From Streptomyces sp. 1222.5 (GTDB taxonomy: Bacteria > Actinomycetota > Actinomycetes > Streptomycetales > Streptomycetaceae): 64,000 nt of DNA. Position 1 is the first letter of the stretch; each line of letters begins with the position of its first letter. A program made the position numbers and the translations under genes. Positions 17,047-26,327 of the stretch are shown piece by piece. The stretch covers positions 8,554,001 through 8,618,000 of the forward strand of contig NZ_FNSZ01000001.1 in NCBI RefSeq assembly GCF_900105245.1, given 5' to 3'. Below the pieces are notes generated by a model. It saw nothing but the letters and a program-made list of their open reading frames with translations, was not told where the DNA came from and did not search any database.

Positions 17047-17445
17047 TCATTCCCCTCTCCTGCGCGCGGCCCGCTCGCCCTGGCGCTCCCGGCCCTCGTC
17101 ACGTGCCTGATTGAAGGCATCGGAGATCGTATCGGCGGCGCCGGAGAGTGCTCCCTTGGTCTTGCCGCCGGCGCCGGACTCGGTGAGTTTTCCGGTGAGC
17201 TCGGTGAGGCCGGCCGGTTTGCGGGGCCCTGCTTCGAGGTCGAGACGGTTGCACGCCTCGGCGAAGCGGAGGTAGGTGTCGACACTGGCGACCACGACCC
17301 TGACGTCGATCTTGAGTATCTCGATGCCGACGAGGGACACCCGGACGAACGCGTCGATCACCAGGCCGCGGTCGAGAACGAGCTCCAGCACGTCATAGAG
17401 GCCGCTGGAGCCGCCCCCGCCGCCCTGCTGCGTCACCATGGTCAT
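17047..17445 (-). CDS. gvpA: Gas vesicle structural protein GvpA
   Basis: The frame has the highly conserved GvpA core GLYDVLELVLDRGLVIDAF followed by GIEILKIDVRVVVASVDTYL. GvpA forms the ribs of the gas-vesicle shell. The 132-residue form starts at ATG 17445 (MTMVTQQ), which gives the usual short N-terminus before the core. The frame runs 44 codons further upstream, but those residues are low-complexity and unlike GvpA. The C-terminal extension (TESGAGGKTKGALSG...) matches the longer actinomycete GvpA form. The protein looks intact, yet the next gene is broken and no other gvp genes are seen here, so it is probably an orphan survivor. Confidence 0.85.
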   Translation of the reverse strand: MTMVTQQGGGGGSSGLYDVLELVLDRGLVIDAFVRVSLVGIEILKIDVRVVVASVDTYLRFAEACNRLDLEAGPRKPAGLTELTGKLTESGAGGKTKGALSGAADTISDAFNQARDEGRERQGERAARRRGE

Positions 17446-17768
17446 CGCGACCAACCCCTTGTCATCTGCCTCTGCGGGGTCCCGCCGACGGGCACCGTCG
17501 GCAGCAGCGCGTCGATCTCGCTGTCCCTCGCTGTGACGACGCTTACGGAGGCGAGTAGCCCCACCACCCATGATCAAACGCCGGTGCGAGATGGCCGAAG
17601 GCGGTCAGGCACAACGCGTGACAGGCCGCCTCGGGCCACGGTCCTTCCGGCGATCGATCACAGAGCGTGATCCCTCCGTCTCGCACCAGATCTGCCCGCT
17701 CGGGTCAGGGGGGAGACCGCATGCAGCACGTTGCGCCGCCGGCCCTGGCGGCACGCTCGAATCGGCGT
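17446..17768. other. Gap between gvpA and FG-GAP gene
   Basis: The gvpA frame extends back to 17577 with a basic, low-complexity sequence that could be a remnant of another gvp gene, but I cannot match it. I see no other gene here. Confidence 0.3.
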
Positions 17769-19205
17769 CTAAAGCCCCAGCACCTCGCCGTACTTGATGG
17801 CCCCGTGGGGCAGCGCGAAGCCGAACGGGGTCAGCGACTTGCCCAGCGGGTACGTCTCGTCGGTGCTGCTCGGCACGAACCAGACGCCACCCGACCTGGG
17901 CTCACCGGCGTTCTCCCCGGGCGCGCTCACCGCGGTGTCCCACAGACCGTCGCGGTTGTAATCGCCGACGGCCACCTGGGCGCCGAAGCGGTCGCCGGCC
18001 TCCGCAGTGCCGGGCATGTTCGGGGTGCTCTGGCTGCGTGCCAGACCGCCGTAGAGGCCGTGCTCCGTGCCGTTCACGGTGACGTACCCGCCCGCGTCCT
18101 TGACGGTGCCCACGTCCTCGCCGGGCACGCCGACCACCAGTTCCGGACGGCCATCGCCGTTCAGGTCACCCGCGGCCAGCGCGGCGCCGAAGTCGTCGCC
18201 CTCCTCGGCGGCGCCGCCGACCTCAGGGTTCGACTGCGTGATGCATTCGCCACCAGTGCCGAAGCCTGCGGTCTTCGAGCCCTTGAGCAGGAGCACAGCA
18301 CCACCGAGTCGGTCCTCGCAATGCGTAGTGTCCGCCTCGGGGTTGGGCTGTACGAGGCCGACCACGAGGTCGTCCGTGCCGTCCCGGTCGAAGTCGGCGG
18401 CGGCGAGCGAGCTTCCCCGGTCGGCGTCGGCGAACCACTGAGCCGGCTTGGCCTGGTGGTCCCACCGCGTGATGAAGGTGCCGGAGTCCTCCATGCCCTG
18501 CCAGGTGGCGGCGAGGTCGTCCCGACCGTCGCCGTCGAAGTCGCCGGTGACCAGGTCGCGAGTGGCGCCGCCCATGCTGTAGCGGCGCAGGGTGGTGGCG
18601 GTCACGCGGGCCGCGGTGAGCGGGCCCGGGCGGAACCGGAGCGAACCGCTCTCCTCGCCGTTCTCGCCGTACGCCAGGTCGGTGTCGCCATCGCCGTCGT
18701 AGTCGCCCGTGGCGACGGTGCGGCCGATGCTGCTGAACGCGCCCGCGCCCCTGGCCACGACGGTGCCCTTGACGTCCCACCCCGAGCCGTCCAGGACGGT
18801 GATGGTGCCCTCGTCCTTGCCCTGGTCGGAGGTGAGTGACTCCCCGCTCGCCCCGACGACGAGTTCGAAGACGCCGTCGCCGTCCACGTCGACGGGTGCC
18901 ACGGAGGACCCGAAGCGGTCGCCCGCCTCGGGCGTGCCGGGTACGCCGGCCTCAGCCTGGCTGATGACGCCGGTGGACTGGCTCGGGCTCTGCGGGCCGC
19001 CATAGATCACGCTGATGTAGCCGGCCTTGGCCTTGCCGTCCACCGTGGCGTCGGGCATGCCGACGGCGATGTCCGTGTATCCGTCGCCGTTGAAGTCGAA
19101 CCGCGGAGTCGCCGCGGCCGCGGCGCTCCCGGCGAGCGGCAGGGTCAGACCGGCAGCGGTGAGGGCCGCTGCGGCGGCGGTGGCGGCCAGGGTGCGTGCA
19201 CGCAC
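17769..19205 (-). CDS. Secreted FG-GAP (integrin-like) repeat protein
   Basis: This 478-residue protein starts at GTG 19205, seven bases after an AGGAG site; upstream codons in the same frame look non-coding. A signal peptide (VRARTLAATAAAAALTAAGL... ending AGSAAAAA) is followed by about seven repeats with D-x-[DN]-G-D-G-x-x-D calcium-binding loops, such as DFNGDGYTD, DVDGDGVFE, DYDGDGDTD, DFDGDGRDD and DLNGDGRPE, each near a GDRFG or GDDFG segment. These FG-GAP repeats fold as a beta-propeller. The protein is exported; binding of a ligand or polymer is usual for the family but cannot be specified here. It stands alone with no obvious operon partner. Confidence 0.85.
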   Translation of the reverse strand: MRARTLAATAAAAALTAAGLTLPLAGSAAAAATPRFDFNGDGYTDIAVGMPDATVDGKAKAGYISVIYGGPQSPSQSTGVISQAEAGVPGTPEAGDRFGSSVAPVDVDGDGVFELVVGASGESLTSDQGKDEGTITVLDGSGWDVKGTVVARGAGAFSSIGRTVATGDYDGDGDTDLAYGENGEESGSLRFRPGPLTAARVTATTLRRYSMGGATRDLVTGDFDGDGRDDLAATWQGMEDSGTFITRWDHQAKPAQWFADADRGSSLAAADFDRDGTDDLVVGLVQPNPEADTTHCEDRLGGAVLLLKGSKTAGFGTGGECITQSNPEVGGAAEEGDDFGAALAAGDLNGDGRPELVVGVPGEDVGTVKDAGGYVTVNGTEHGLYGGLARSQSTPNMPGTAEAGDRFGAQVAVGDYNRDGLWDTAVSAPGENAGEPRSGGVWFVPSSTDETYPLGKSLTPFGFALPHGAIKYGEVLGL

Positions 19206-19545
19206 GGGGGAACTCCTGTAGTCGAAGGGGGCAATGAGGGCGAGGGTTCGCGGAGATGTGACTCCCGAGGTGTACGAAGGGTTGTGTGAAGGTGGTCGTA
19301 CGTCCGCAGGATGGCCACCGGCTTCGATGGCTGCCGTGCCCAAGGGATCCCGTGGAGGGAAGCGGTGGCGACGACACGTGGCCGGAAACCTGAGCGCGTC
19401 CGCGGAACTGCGCTGGGGTATCGGGCACGACTGCCTCGCTGAAACACGCCCGAGCCACTCCTAGCGGCCTGGACCGGCGCTTGCCCCATCTGACAGTGCA
19501 AAGCCGAAGCGCCTGCTGGTCCGGACAGGGAGTGCTGTCGCGGCC
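19206..19545. other. Divergent intergenic region
   Basis: About 340 bases lie between the FG-GAP gene (leftward) and the secreted-protein gene (rightward). It must hold the FG-GAP promoter. No RNA gene or other ORF is supported. Confidence 0.35.
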
Positions 19546-20412
19546 ATGACGCTTGCGCTCATGGCCGCGCCACTGGCGGAGACCGCGCACGCCTACAGCG
19601 CGACGTGGGGAACGCTGAGCTTCAACGGCGAGCCAGGTGAGCCCATTTCGGGAGGCCGGTCGTACGAGTACACATCCGGAGCGGTCCAGATGTTCGACGT
19701 CCAGGGCAGCACGGACGAGAACAGCCTCACCGTCGCCATGGACGCGGGGCAACGCACGCTCTGGCGTCTCAACATCGCCGCGCCCGATGGCGAGCAGCTG
19801 ACGGAGGGCACCACCTACACCGGGACGAGACAATGGCCCGACGCCCAACCGGCGGATCCGGAGCTCACGTTCAGCGGGACCGATGGCGGAACCGAGAAAT
19901 GGTGCAATACCAGCTCCGGCTCGTTCACCATCGAACACATCGCGTTCGGCCCCTACGGCTACGTCCACGAGCTTGACGCCACCTTCGAGCAGTACTGCAA
20001 CGGATCAACGGTGCCTCTGCGCGGTGCGGTTCACGCGGTCATGCCCGAGCCTCCGGTCGTACTCGCCATGGGGATGAACGTCGGCACCGAAGGCCCGGTG
20101 GCCGTCCCGGAGGGCCGAATCACCGTCGGTGGCACCGTGAACTGCAACAAGCCCGCGTCCGTCTCTGTCGTCGGCCAGGTCTTTCAGATCCAGAAGAAGG
20201 GCACACCGAGCGCAACATACGAGACAACCGTGGCCTGCACCCCGGGCTCGCCCATCCCATGGTCTGTCAGCCTCACCGGCCAGGAGCCAGGCATCTCCTT
20301 CCAACCCGGCCCCGCGACCGTGCGCAGCAGGGCCCGGGCAAACGACGGGGACTGTCCGGTGAGCGCCGACACCGGACAGCAGGACTCGGCGGTCAGACTC
20401 TCCAAGTCCTGA
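19546..20412 (+). CDS. Secreted hypothetical protein, start uncertain
   Basis: The frame encodes a hydrophobic segment (MTLALMAAPLAETAHA) and then a soluble, Gly/Thr-rich domain of about 270 residues with paired cysteines (WCN...QYC, VNC...VAC). I do not recognise the family. The first ATG is 19546, but the in-frame codons upstream from 19507 read K-R-L-L-V-R-T-G-S-A-V-A-A, a perfect n-region for this signal peptide. The frame opens after a TAG at 19462 with no ATG, GTG or TTG before 19546. Either a non-standard start (CTG at 19513 or 19516) is used or the start codon has been lost. Confidence 0.6.
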   Translation: MTLALMAAPLAETAHAYSATWGTLSFNGEPGEPISGGRSYEYTSGAVQMFDVQGSTDENSLTVAMDAGQRTLWRLNIAAPDGEQLTEGTTYTGTRQWPDAQPADPELTFSGTDGGTEKWCNTSSGSFTIEHIAFGPYGYVHELDATFEQYCNGSTVPLRGAVHAVMPEPPVVLAMGMNVGTEGPVAVPEGRITVGGTVNCNKPASVSVVGQVFQIQKKGTPSATYETTVACTPGSPIPWSVSLTGQEPGISFQPGPATVRSRARANDGDCPVSADTGQQDSAVRLSKS

Positions 20413-20459
20413 TTCCAGCGGCATCAGCTGACTGCACTGATACGAATCCCACCCCTTGA

Positions 20460-20798
20460 CCCGCCCGCCGTGACACGCGTCCGGCGGGCGCGTCCTTCAA
20501 GACCGCCGGTCGGGTCTTCACCGACCGCTACATCGACGGCGAGCTGGAATACCCTCCGGCCGGGAAGACCGCAGCCTTGGTGGCCACGCTTCTTGAACGG
20601 TGGTGTGACATCACCGAGGACGAGGGCGACTCCTCTCCCTGGGCGACCGGCCCGTTGATCGACGAGGCCAGTGATCCCCTCATCTACCTCGCGATGCGCT
20701 GGAGCAGGGCCGAGGAAGCATCCGACTATGCGACAGCCGTGGCGGAGTCGATGGGCCTGGTCTGCTTCGACGTGCAGCAGGACGGGCTCAGGCCCTGA
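20460..20798 (+). pseudogene. 5'-truncated hypothetical gene
   Basis: The open frame reads GRVFTDRYIDGELEYPPAGK, then LLERWCDITEDEGD and LIYLAMRWSRAEEASDYATA. It has coding-type composition and looks like the end of a small acidic actinomycete protein. It has no ATG, GTG or TTG until TTG 20574 and GTG 20577, well inside the protein-like part. A short form of about 73 residues could be made from GTG 20577. I do not recognise a function. Confidence 0.45.
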
Positions 20799-20883
20799 GC
20801 ACACCCGCCAGGCACTCCACCGAGGCCGCGAAAGGTACGGCAGAATCTCGGTCAACTGCACGGGCAACGGCGGGGGTGGGAAC

Positions 20884-21546
20884 ATGGGACTCTTTGGCTC
20901 GCGAAACCGACATAAAGGCATACCGAATGAGCCGGCACTACTTGCTGCGGCTGCCGAGAATCCCGGAGGCAGTGTCGCCGAGATCGACCCGACGTACATC
21001 GACGACCCGAACGGCTACGTACCACCCGAAGCAATCCGCGGCGCATGGCTGGTGGACGACAGCGGCAAACTGACAGGTGAGTACCAGGAGAACCCTCGTC
21101 ACGGAGTGCCCCAGGACGACTTCAGCAGGCTCACCGATCCCGACCACTGGCTCGGCTGGCTCGGCGATGACCCCGCGACCGCGGTCCGGAAGGGCATCGA
21201 AGAATCCTTGCGCGCACAAGTGGCAGACGCAGTGGTCGAGTGGGTCAAGATCCTCGAAACACCCCGGTATCTCACGGGCGGACGTCGACATCGTGAGGAC
21301 GAATCTCTCATGCTGGTCACCCGCGCGGCACTCGCCGCACCGTTTGCGTTGTCCGTGCGCACAACGCAGCACGGGCGTTCCGTCCTCCTGGGAGTGTTCT
21401 CCTGGGCAGCGGTGAACCTCTCGGCGCCCGAAGCCCGAAAGGATCGGCACTGGTTCGACCTGGGCGTCGGGCTGGACTGGGCCGGCGAACGGCTTCAAGG
21501 GCGCATCTACGAGATCGACGGTGAGGACGGTGCTCCCGGTCGGTAG
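20884..21546 (+). CDS. Hypothetical cytoplasmic protein, 220 aa
   Basis: ATG 20884 follows a G-rich stretch that could serve as a ribosome site. The product is a 220-residue acidic protein with no signal peptide or membrane segment. It contains IDPTYIDDPNGYVPPEAIRG and a central amphipathic helix rich in Glu and Val (SLRAQVADAVVEWVKIL). I do not recognise the family. It sits alone between hypothetical and IS remnants; codon use is normal for the window, so it is probably real. Confidence 0.6.
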   Translation: MGLFGSRNRHKGIPNEPALLAAAAENPGGSVAEIDPTYIDDPNGYVPPEAIRGAWLVDDSGKLTGEYQENPRHGVPQDDFSRLTDPDHWLGWLGDDPATAVRKGIEESLRAQVADAVVEWVKILETPRYLTGGRRHREDESLMLVTRAALAAPFALSVRTTQHGRSVLLGVFSWAAVNLSAPEARKDRHWFDLGVGLDWAGERLQGRIYEIDGEDGAPGR

Positions 21547-21889
21547 AACGGCAATGCCTCTGCGCTGAGGGCATTGCGGCCAGCACACACGCCGCAGCAT
21601 GGGGTACGGGCGGGCATTGAAGGCCGCGGCCGCCATCCCCCCATGACGGACGCCTGCGCACCTGCGGGCGTACGCGCGGGGTGTCGACTCACCTTTCCCG
21701 TGCACGCATGCGGAGCGGGCATGGCGTCGCAGGACCGGCGGACGATCGACGGCATCCACCACGCGCTGCCGCCCAGCGCACTCAGGACTAGGATCAGAAT
21801 GAGGCGCTCGCCACTCGGGGATGACGGGGTGTCAGTTGACGTTGTCACCCGCCAGACAGGGGTGGGTGCGGCCGAGACGCGTGGTGGGA

Positions 21890-22560
21890 GCAAGCCGTGG
21901 CTGGTCGAGGGCGGTCCGTGGGAGCGGATCGAACCGCTGCTGCCGGTGGTCGAGCGGCGCTTCCGGTAGCCGGGGCGTGGGCGGATCGATGAACGCCGGG
22001 TGCTGTGCGGGATCTTGTTCGTGCTGTACTCCGGCATCCCGTGGCGGCATCTGCCACAAGAGCTCGGCTTCGGCTCGGGGATGACCTGCTGGCGGCGGCT
22101 GCGGGACTGGAACGAGGCCGGGGTCTGGCAGCGTTTGTATGAGCTGCTGCTCGCCGAACTGCGGGCGGCCGGGATGCTGGACTTCTCCCGGGCCGCCGGC
22201 GACTCCTCGCATGTGCGCGCGATGAAGGGCGGGCTGGCCACCGGACGTTCCCCAGTGGACCGCCTGGCGAGATCGGCAGCAAGCACCACGTGATTGTCGA
22301 GGCGCACGGCATCCCTCTGGCGGTGACTCTGACCGGGGGAAACCGCAATGACGTCACCGGGCTGATCCCGCTGATCCAGGCCGTTCCGTCGATCCGTGGC
22401 AGGAGCGGCCAACCGCTGTGCCGCCCGAAGCGCGTCCACGCCGACCGCGGCTACGACCACGACGTTTACGGTGACCGGGTCCGCAGGTTCGAGATCACGC
22501 CGGTCATCGCCCGGCGCGGCACCGAACACGGCTCCGGTCTCGGGGTCTACCGCCTTCGTC
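21890..22560 (+). mobile_element. Dead IS5-type transposase remnant
   Basis: The translation gives a DDE transposase: WERIEPLLPVVERRFR, then a TAG stop at 21967-21969 where the family has Tyr-Pro, then RIDERRVLCGILFVLYSGIPWRHLP and SGMTCWRRLRDWNEAGVW in the same frame. Near 22275 the frame shifts by one, and a second piece carries HHVIVEAHGIPLAVTLTGGNRND and HADRGYDHDVYGD. The homology ends abruptly after GSGLGVYR (about 22551), so the C-terminus with the last acidic residue is missing. I found no clear terminal inverted repeats. The element cannot make active transposase. Confidence 0.8.
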
Positions 22561-22619
22561 ACCTTGGGCTGCGCCGTCATCTGCTGGCCCCGGCTGAAGA
22601 CCTCGTTCTGATCCCAGTC

Positions 22620-23765
22620 CTAGGGCTGGGTGTCGTTGTCGCCGCCGAAGTCGGGTGCGTCGGCGGACAGCAGGTGTTCGGCGGCGTGTTCGAGGGCCTT
22701 GGCCGTCTCAGTGGAGCGGGGGAGCATGGTCTTCTCGTAGGTGCGGATGGCGTCGTCGACGGTGGCGGCGTTCGTGAGGGCGAGGGCGAGTTCGCAGGCG
22801 TCGAGCATGGCGAGGTTGACGCCGACGCCGAGCGGGGGCATGAGGTGGGCGGCGTCGCCGAGCAGGGTCACCGTCGCGTTGTGGTCCCAGCTGTGCGGGA
22901 CAGGGAGAGCGAGGATCGGGCGGTGGATGTAGGGGCCGTCGTTTTCGGTGATCATCTGGCGCATGCGGGGCGACCAGTGGGCGTACTCGTCGCGTAGCAC
23001 GGCGCGGATGCCGTCGGTGTCCTCGGCGGTCAGCCCCTTGATGCCGATCCAGTCGGCCGGGACGCGTTGAATGATGTAGACGCGGATGTGGTTTCCGCTG
23101 TTGCGCTGGGCGAACAGGCCGCGTTCGCCGTCGGCTGCGTGGGCGCTGCCCGAACCGACCAGCTCGGCAATCTCGGGGTGTCGGTTCTCGACGTCGGAGA
23201 ACCGTGCTTCCAGGAAGCTGACCCCGGTGTACTCGGGGACGGCGGGGGACACGGCAGGGCGTACCCGGGAGAAAGCGCCGTCGGCGCCGATGACCAGATC
23301 GGTCTCGATGCTAGTGCCGTCGGCGAAGTGCAATTGCCGCGGCCCGTCGGCGGGTCCGCTGATCGTGTCGAGGGCGCGGCCCCAGTGCACGGTTCCCGGC
23401 TGCACGGAGTCGAGCAGGAGGTTGCGCAGTTGGCCGCGGTCGATTTCCGGTTTGAAGAGCTCGTCGGGCGCCGGGACTTGATGGGACGTGATCGCGCCGG
23501 TCGGGTCCAGCTGGCGCATTTCCTGCCCTTCGGGACGGGCGAGGGCGAAGAACTCGTCGAGCAGGCCGGCTTCGCGCAGGGCGACCTGGCCGTTGTCGGC
23601 GTGCAGGTCCAGGGTGCCGCCCTGGTTGCGGGCGTCGGGGCCCGGGTCGCGATCGTAGACGGTGACCGCGATGCCGCGCTGCTGGAGGATGCGAGCGCAG
23701 GTCAGTCCGCCGGGTCCGGCACCGATGATGCTGATGCTGGCGTCGGCGGGCTCTGGGGAGTTCAT
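22620..23765 (-). CDS. FAD-dependent monooxygenase, TetX-like
   Basis: This 381-residue flavoprotein begins at ATG 23765 after GGAAGGAA. It has the FAD-binding GAGPGGL near the N-terminus, LVIGADGAFSRVR (the GD-like motif) and GDAAHLMPPLGVGVN, the second FAD motif of group A aromatic hydroxylases. The closest familiar relatives are TetX-type and small-molecule hydroxylases, so it may hydroxylate and inactivate an aromatic compound or antibiotic using NAD(P)H. A TetR gene is transcribed divergently 258 bases away and is its likely regulator. The 3' end lies about 60 bases from the dead transposase. Confidence 0.85.
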   Translation of the reverse strand: MNSPEPADASISIIGAGPGGLTCARILQQRGIAVTVYDRDPGPDARNQGGTLDLHADNGQVALREAGLLDEFFALARPEGQEMRQLDPTGAITSHQVPAPDELFKPEIDRGQLRNLLLDSVQPGTVHWGRALDTISGPADGPRQLHFADGTSIETDLVIGADGAFSRVRPAVSPAVPEYTGVSFLEARFSDVENRHPEIAELVGSGSAHAADGERGLFAQRNSGNHIRVYIIQRVPADWIGIKGLTAEDTDGIRAVLRDEYAHWSPRMRQMITENDGPYIHRPILALPVPHSWDHNATVTLLGDAAHLMPPLGVGVNLAMLDACELALALTNAATVDDAIRTYEKTMLPRSTETAKALEHAAEHLLSADAPDFGGDNDTQP

Positions 23766-24023
23766 GGTTGTTCCTTCCGGTCGGCGAACAGGAGTCATCG
23801 GGCGAACAGAGCGGGGCAGGGCATTCCGGCGTCGCCCTCGGTCATGGACGTGCCTCGAGCGCCCCCTGATGGACGGGACGGCGACGGGCAGGGCGGTGCA
23901 GACGATGACCATGCCGGTCAGGACGTGCCGCTCAGCTGCCAACAACCCCATAAAAACAGAACAAGCATAAAAGTGCAACGACTCTACTTAGTGAGGGGTT
24001 CGACTATCGGATACGCTCCAGTC
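23766..24023. promoter_or_regulatory. Divergent promoter region, monooxygenase / TetR
   Basis: Most of this is GC-rich, but the last 75 bases before the TetR ATG are AT-rich (CCCATAAAAACAGAACAAGC, then TCTACTTAGTGAGG). That is the probable promoter and operator for both genes. I found only an imperfect palindrome around CTACTTAG, so the operator is not defined. Confidence 0.4.
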
Positions 24024-24617
24024 ATGACCGTGCCCCCCGTCAGCCGCCGCGACCGCAAGAAAGCGGCCACCCGGCAGGCGATCGCCGACGCCGCACTGCA
24101 GCTCTTTCTGGAACGTGGCTACGATCAAGTAGGCATCCGTGACATCGCCGACGCCGCCGACGTATCGACCGCCACGGTGTTCAAGCACTTCAGCGGCAAG
24201 GAAGCGCTGGTGTTCGACCAGGACCAGGACCGGGAGTCAGAGCTGATCGCCGCGGTGCGGGAGCGACCCTCCGGTCAGAGCATCCTCGACGCCCTCCGAC
24301 AGCACGTCCTCGACACCTGGCCCTCGATCGAGGCACATCCTCAGGCGGCCGAGTTCACCCACCTGGTGGACTCCACGCCGGTGCTGCGCGCGTACGCCGA
24401 ACGCATGTGGACGAGGTACACCGACAGCCTCAGCGCAGCCATCGCCGACGAGGTCGGTGTGGACCACGACGACCTCGCATGTGTGGCTCTTGCTCGATTC
24501 GTACTCGACATCCCGGCCCTCGCTCGCGGTCGGCAGGACCGCCGAGCCGCCGTCGAGGCAATCTTCGACATCCTCACACACGGCTGGGAACCGCCCGGCA
24601 AGCCGTCTGCGCCGTAG
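24024..24617 (+). CDS. TetR-family repressor
   Basis: The 197-residue protein has a typical N-terminal TetR helix-turn-helix: TRQAIADAALQLFLERGYDQ, IRDIADAADVSTATVFKHFSGKE. The C-terminal two thirds form the ligand domain, which I cannot assign to a specific ligand. The divergent position next to the TetX-like monooxygenase suggests it represses that gene and is relieved by the enzyme's substrate. ATG 24024 is the only good start after the AT-rich promoter region. Confidence 0.88.
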   Translation: MTVPPVSRRDRKKAATRQAIADAALQLFLERGYDQVGIRDIADAADVSTATVFKHFSGKEALVFDQDQDRESELIAAVRERPSGQSILDALRQHVLDTWPSIEAHPQAAEFTHLVDSTPVLRAYAERMWTRYTDSLSAAIADEVGVDHDDLACVALARFVLDIPALARGRQDRRAAVEAIFDILTHGWEPPGKPSAP

Positions 24618-25066
24618 CCCCCACCACGCGTTGCGGCCAGCAGCCACCCCTCGGCCCGGCAATGAGAACTGACATCCCCTCATTCCCGAGCAGGGAGCAC
24701 CTCATTGGTCGTGACGGGGACCAGAAGCGGCTGGACGACCGCAGGATTCTGAGCGGGATCGTGTGCACGTTCCGTACGGGACGGCCCGGCCGGAGGTGCC
24801 TCTGTGTTACGGGTCGTGAGCCGCGCCGCCCACGCGTTTCCGCACGTGGGCGGCGGACGGTACGGGGCGAAAGCGGAGGGTGACATCGAGTGGCTGGTGC
24901 CGGTCGGCTCCACCGTCGATGGCGCCATGGGGTCGCGTACGCGGCGGGACCGCCGGCGACCCGTTCTGCGGGAGGGTGGGAGCGCCCCGTCGCGTTCCCT
25001 GTTCCGCAGCAGCTGGAGGCCCTGGGGGAGGTGTCGCCTCCTGGCAGACCATGGGGGAGCTTCATC
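24618..25066. other. Intergenic region, no gene recognised
   Basis: Several frames are open here by GC bias, but none has a plausible ribosome site or recognisable motif. Confidence 0.3.
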
Positions 25067-25746
25067 ATGAACGCGCATCGTGCCCGTCGTACCGCCCGTT
25101 CCGCCGCTCTGGCCGCCGCCACCGCCGCGCTCGCGCTGGGCCTGACCGCCTGCGGCGGCGCCGACCACGGCTCGAAGGCGGCGGGCGGCGACGACGCCGC
25201 TGGTACCGCGCAGAGCCGGTCCGCGCTTCACGGAGGCGGCACGGGCAGCGCGGAGCAGGCCGGCAGCCGCGGCGCCACCAAGCAGGGGGCGCGCGCGTAG
25301 TCGAAGAGGTTCACCGCGCTGTACACCTTGCCTCCGGGCAGGAGCGTGATGCGCTTGTCGCCGCCCGGGTTGTCCTTCTTCGAGTGCGGCAGTGCGGGGC
25401 CGTCGACGTCGTCGCCGAGCTTCATGGCCGGGTACGAGGTGACCCACCAGGGCTTGGTGCCCTCGTTCGACGCGGTGACCAGCAGGTGGTCGCCCGGCTG
25501 TCCGGCGAACCGGTGCACCGCGGTGACCAGCATCTCGTCTCCTCGGCACTGCTGGGCGCCGACCGTCGTGCTCTTGCTCACGATCCGAACCACCACACGG
25601 CGCAGTCGTTCGCCGTCGCGCTGCGTGGCTCGGACGGCCGCACCGGCCCCTTCTGCTCCGTCGACACCAAGGGTCAGAAGCCGCAGTTCAGCTGGAATGA
25701 GCCCGACGTGCTGAACTGGAACACCGAGAAGCCGTACGACTTCTGA
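25067..25746 (+). pseudogene. DUF4232-like lipoprotein gene disrupted by an internal inversion
   Basis: ATG 25067 starts a lipoprotein signal (ALGLTACGG lipobox), but the frame ends at 25300. From about 25560 back to 25290, the opposite strand encodes the expected middle of such a protein: QQCRGDEMLVTAVHRF, DHLLVTASNEGTKPWWV, ITLLPGGKVYSAVNLFDYARA. From about 25570 the plus strand resumes with TAQSFAVALRGSDGRTGP and ends EPDVLNWNTEKPYDF. The simplest reading is one DUF4232-type cell-surface lipoprotein gene whose central ~270 bp has flipped. The boundaries are approximate. As it stands no full protein can be made. Confidence 0.7.
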
Positions 25747-26327
25747 CGGCTGGTCGGCCGGTGATGCGACACCCTCTCCAGCACATCGACTGACTGCGCA
25801 TAAACGGAGACACAGCACTGCCCGCATGGCTTCCGTACCGATGGATGGGCAGTGCTGTGACTCGCATGGTCCGGCCCGTGGTCGAGGGTCCAGCAGCGGC
25901 GATGGTCGGCGCACCGGTGCCGCCGCCTGGCGCGACTCAGCTCGACGGGCTGTCGGAGCAGGAGCACCTGTCACGTTTCTGGGGGATCCTCGGCGCCGCT
26001 GTGGCGTACGGACGATCGGACTCGCCGTCCGTTCGTGTAGCGCCGCAGCGGCGCCGGGCGGGCCGTGGGTCGAGACCGCAACGAAGATCACGGGACGAAG
26101 GACCGACGCCCGCGACTTGAATTCCCGTGACACCCTCCGCGCCCCCGACGGCACCGGCGTGCGGATCGACAAGGTCACGCACTGGAAGGCACCTCAGGAG
26201 TCGCCGGACCGGGTCTCACCGGTGGGGAGACGCGGCGCTGGTGGGGCGGGGCGTCCTCTCGTCCATGGCCTGATGTGACAGATCCTGGTCATTGCGGCCA
26301 TGTCCAGCCGGGCGGAATGATCAGGTC
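25747..26327. other. Intergenic region, no gene recognised
   Basis: About 580 bases contain only overlapping low-complexity frames with no recognisable product. The promoter of the downstream regulator must lie near its right end. Confidence 0.3.
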
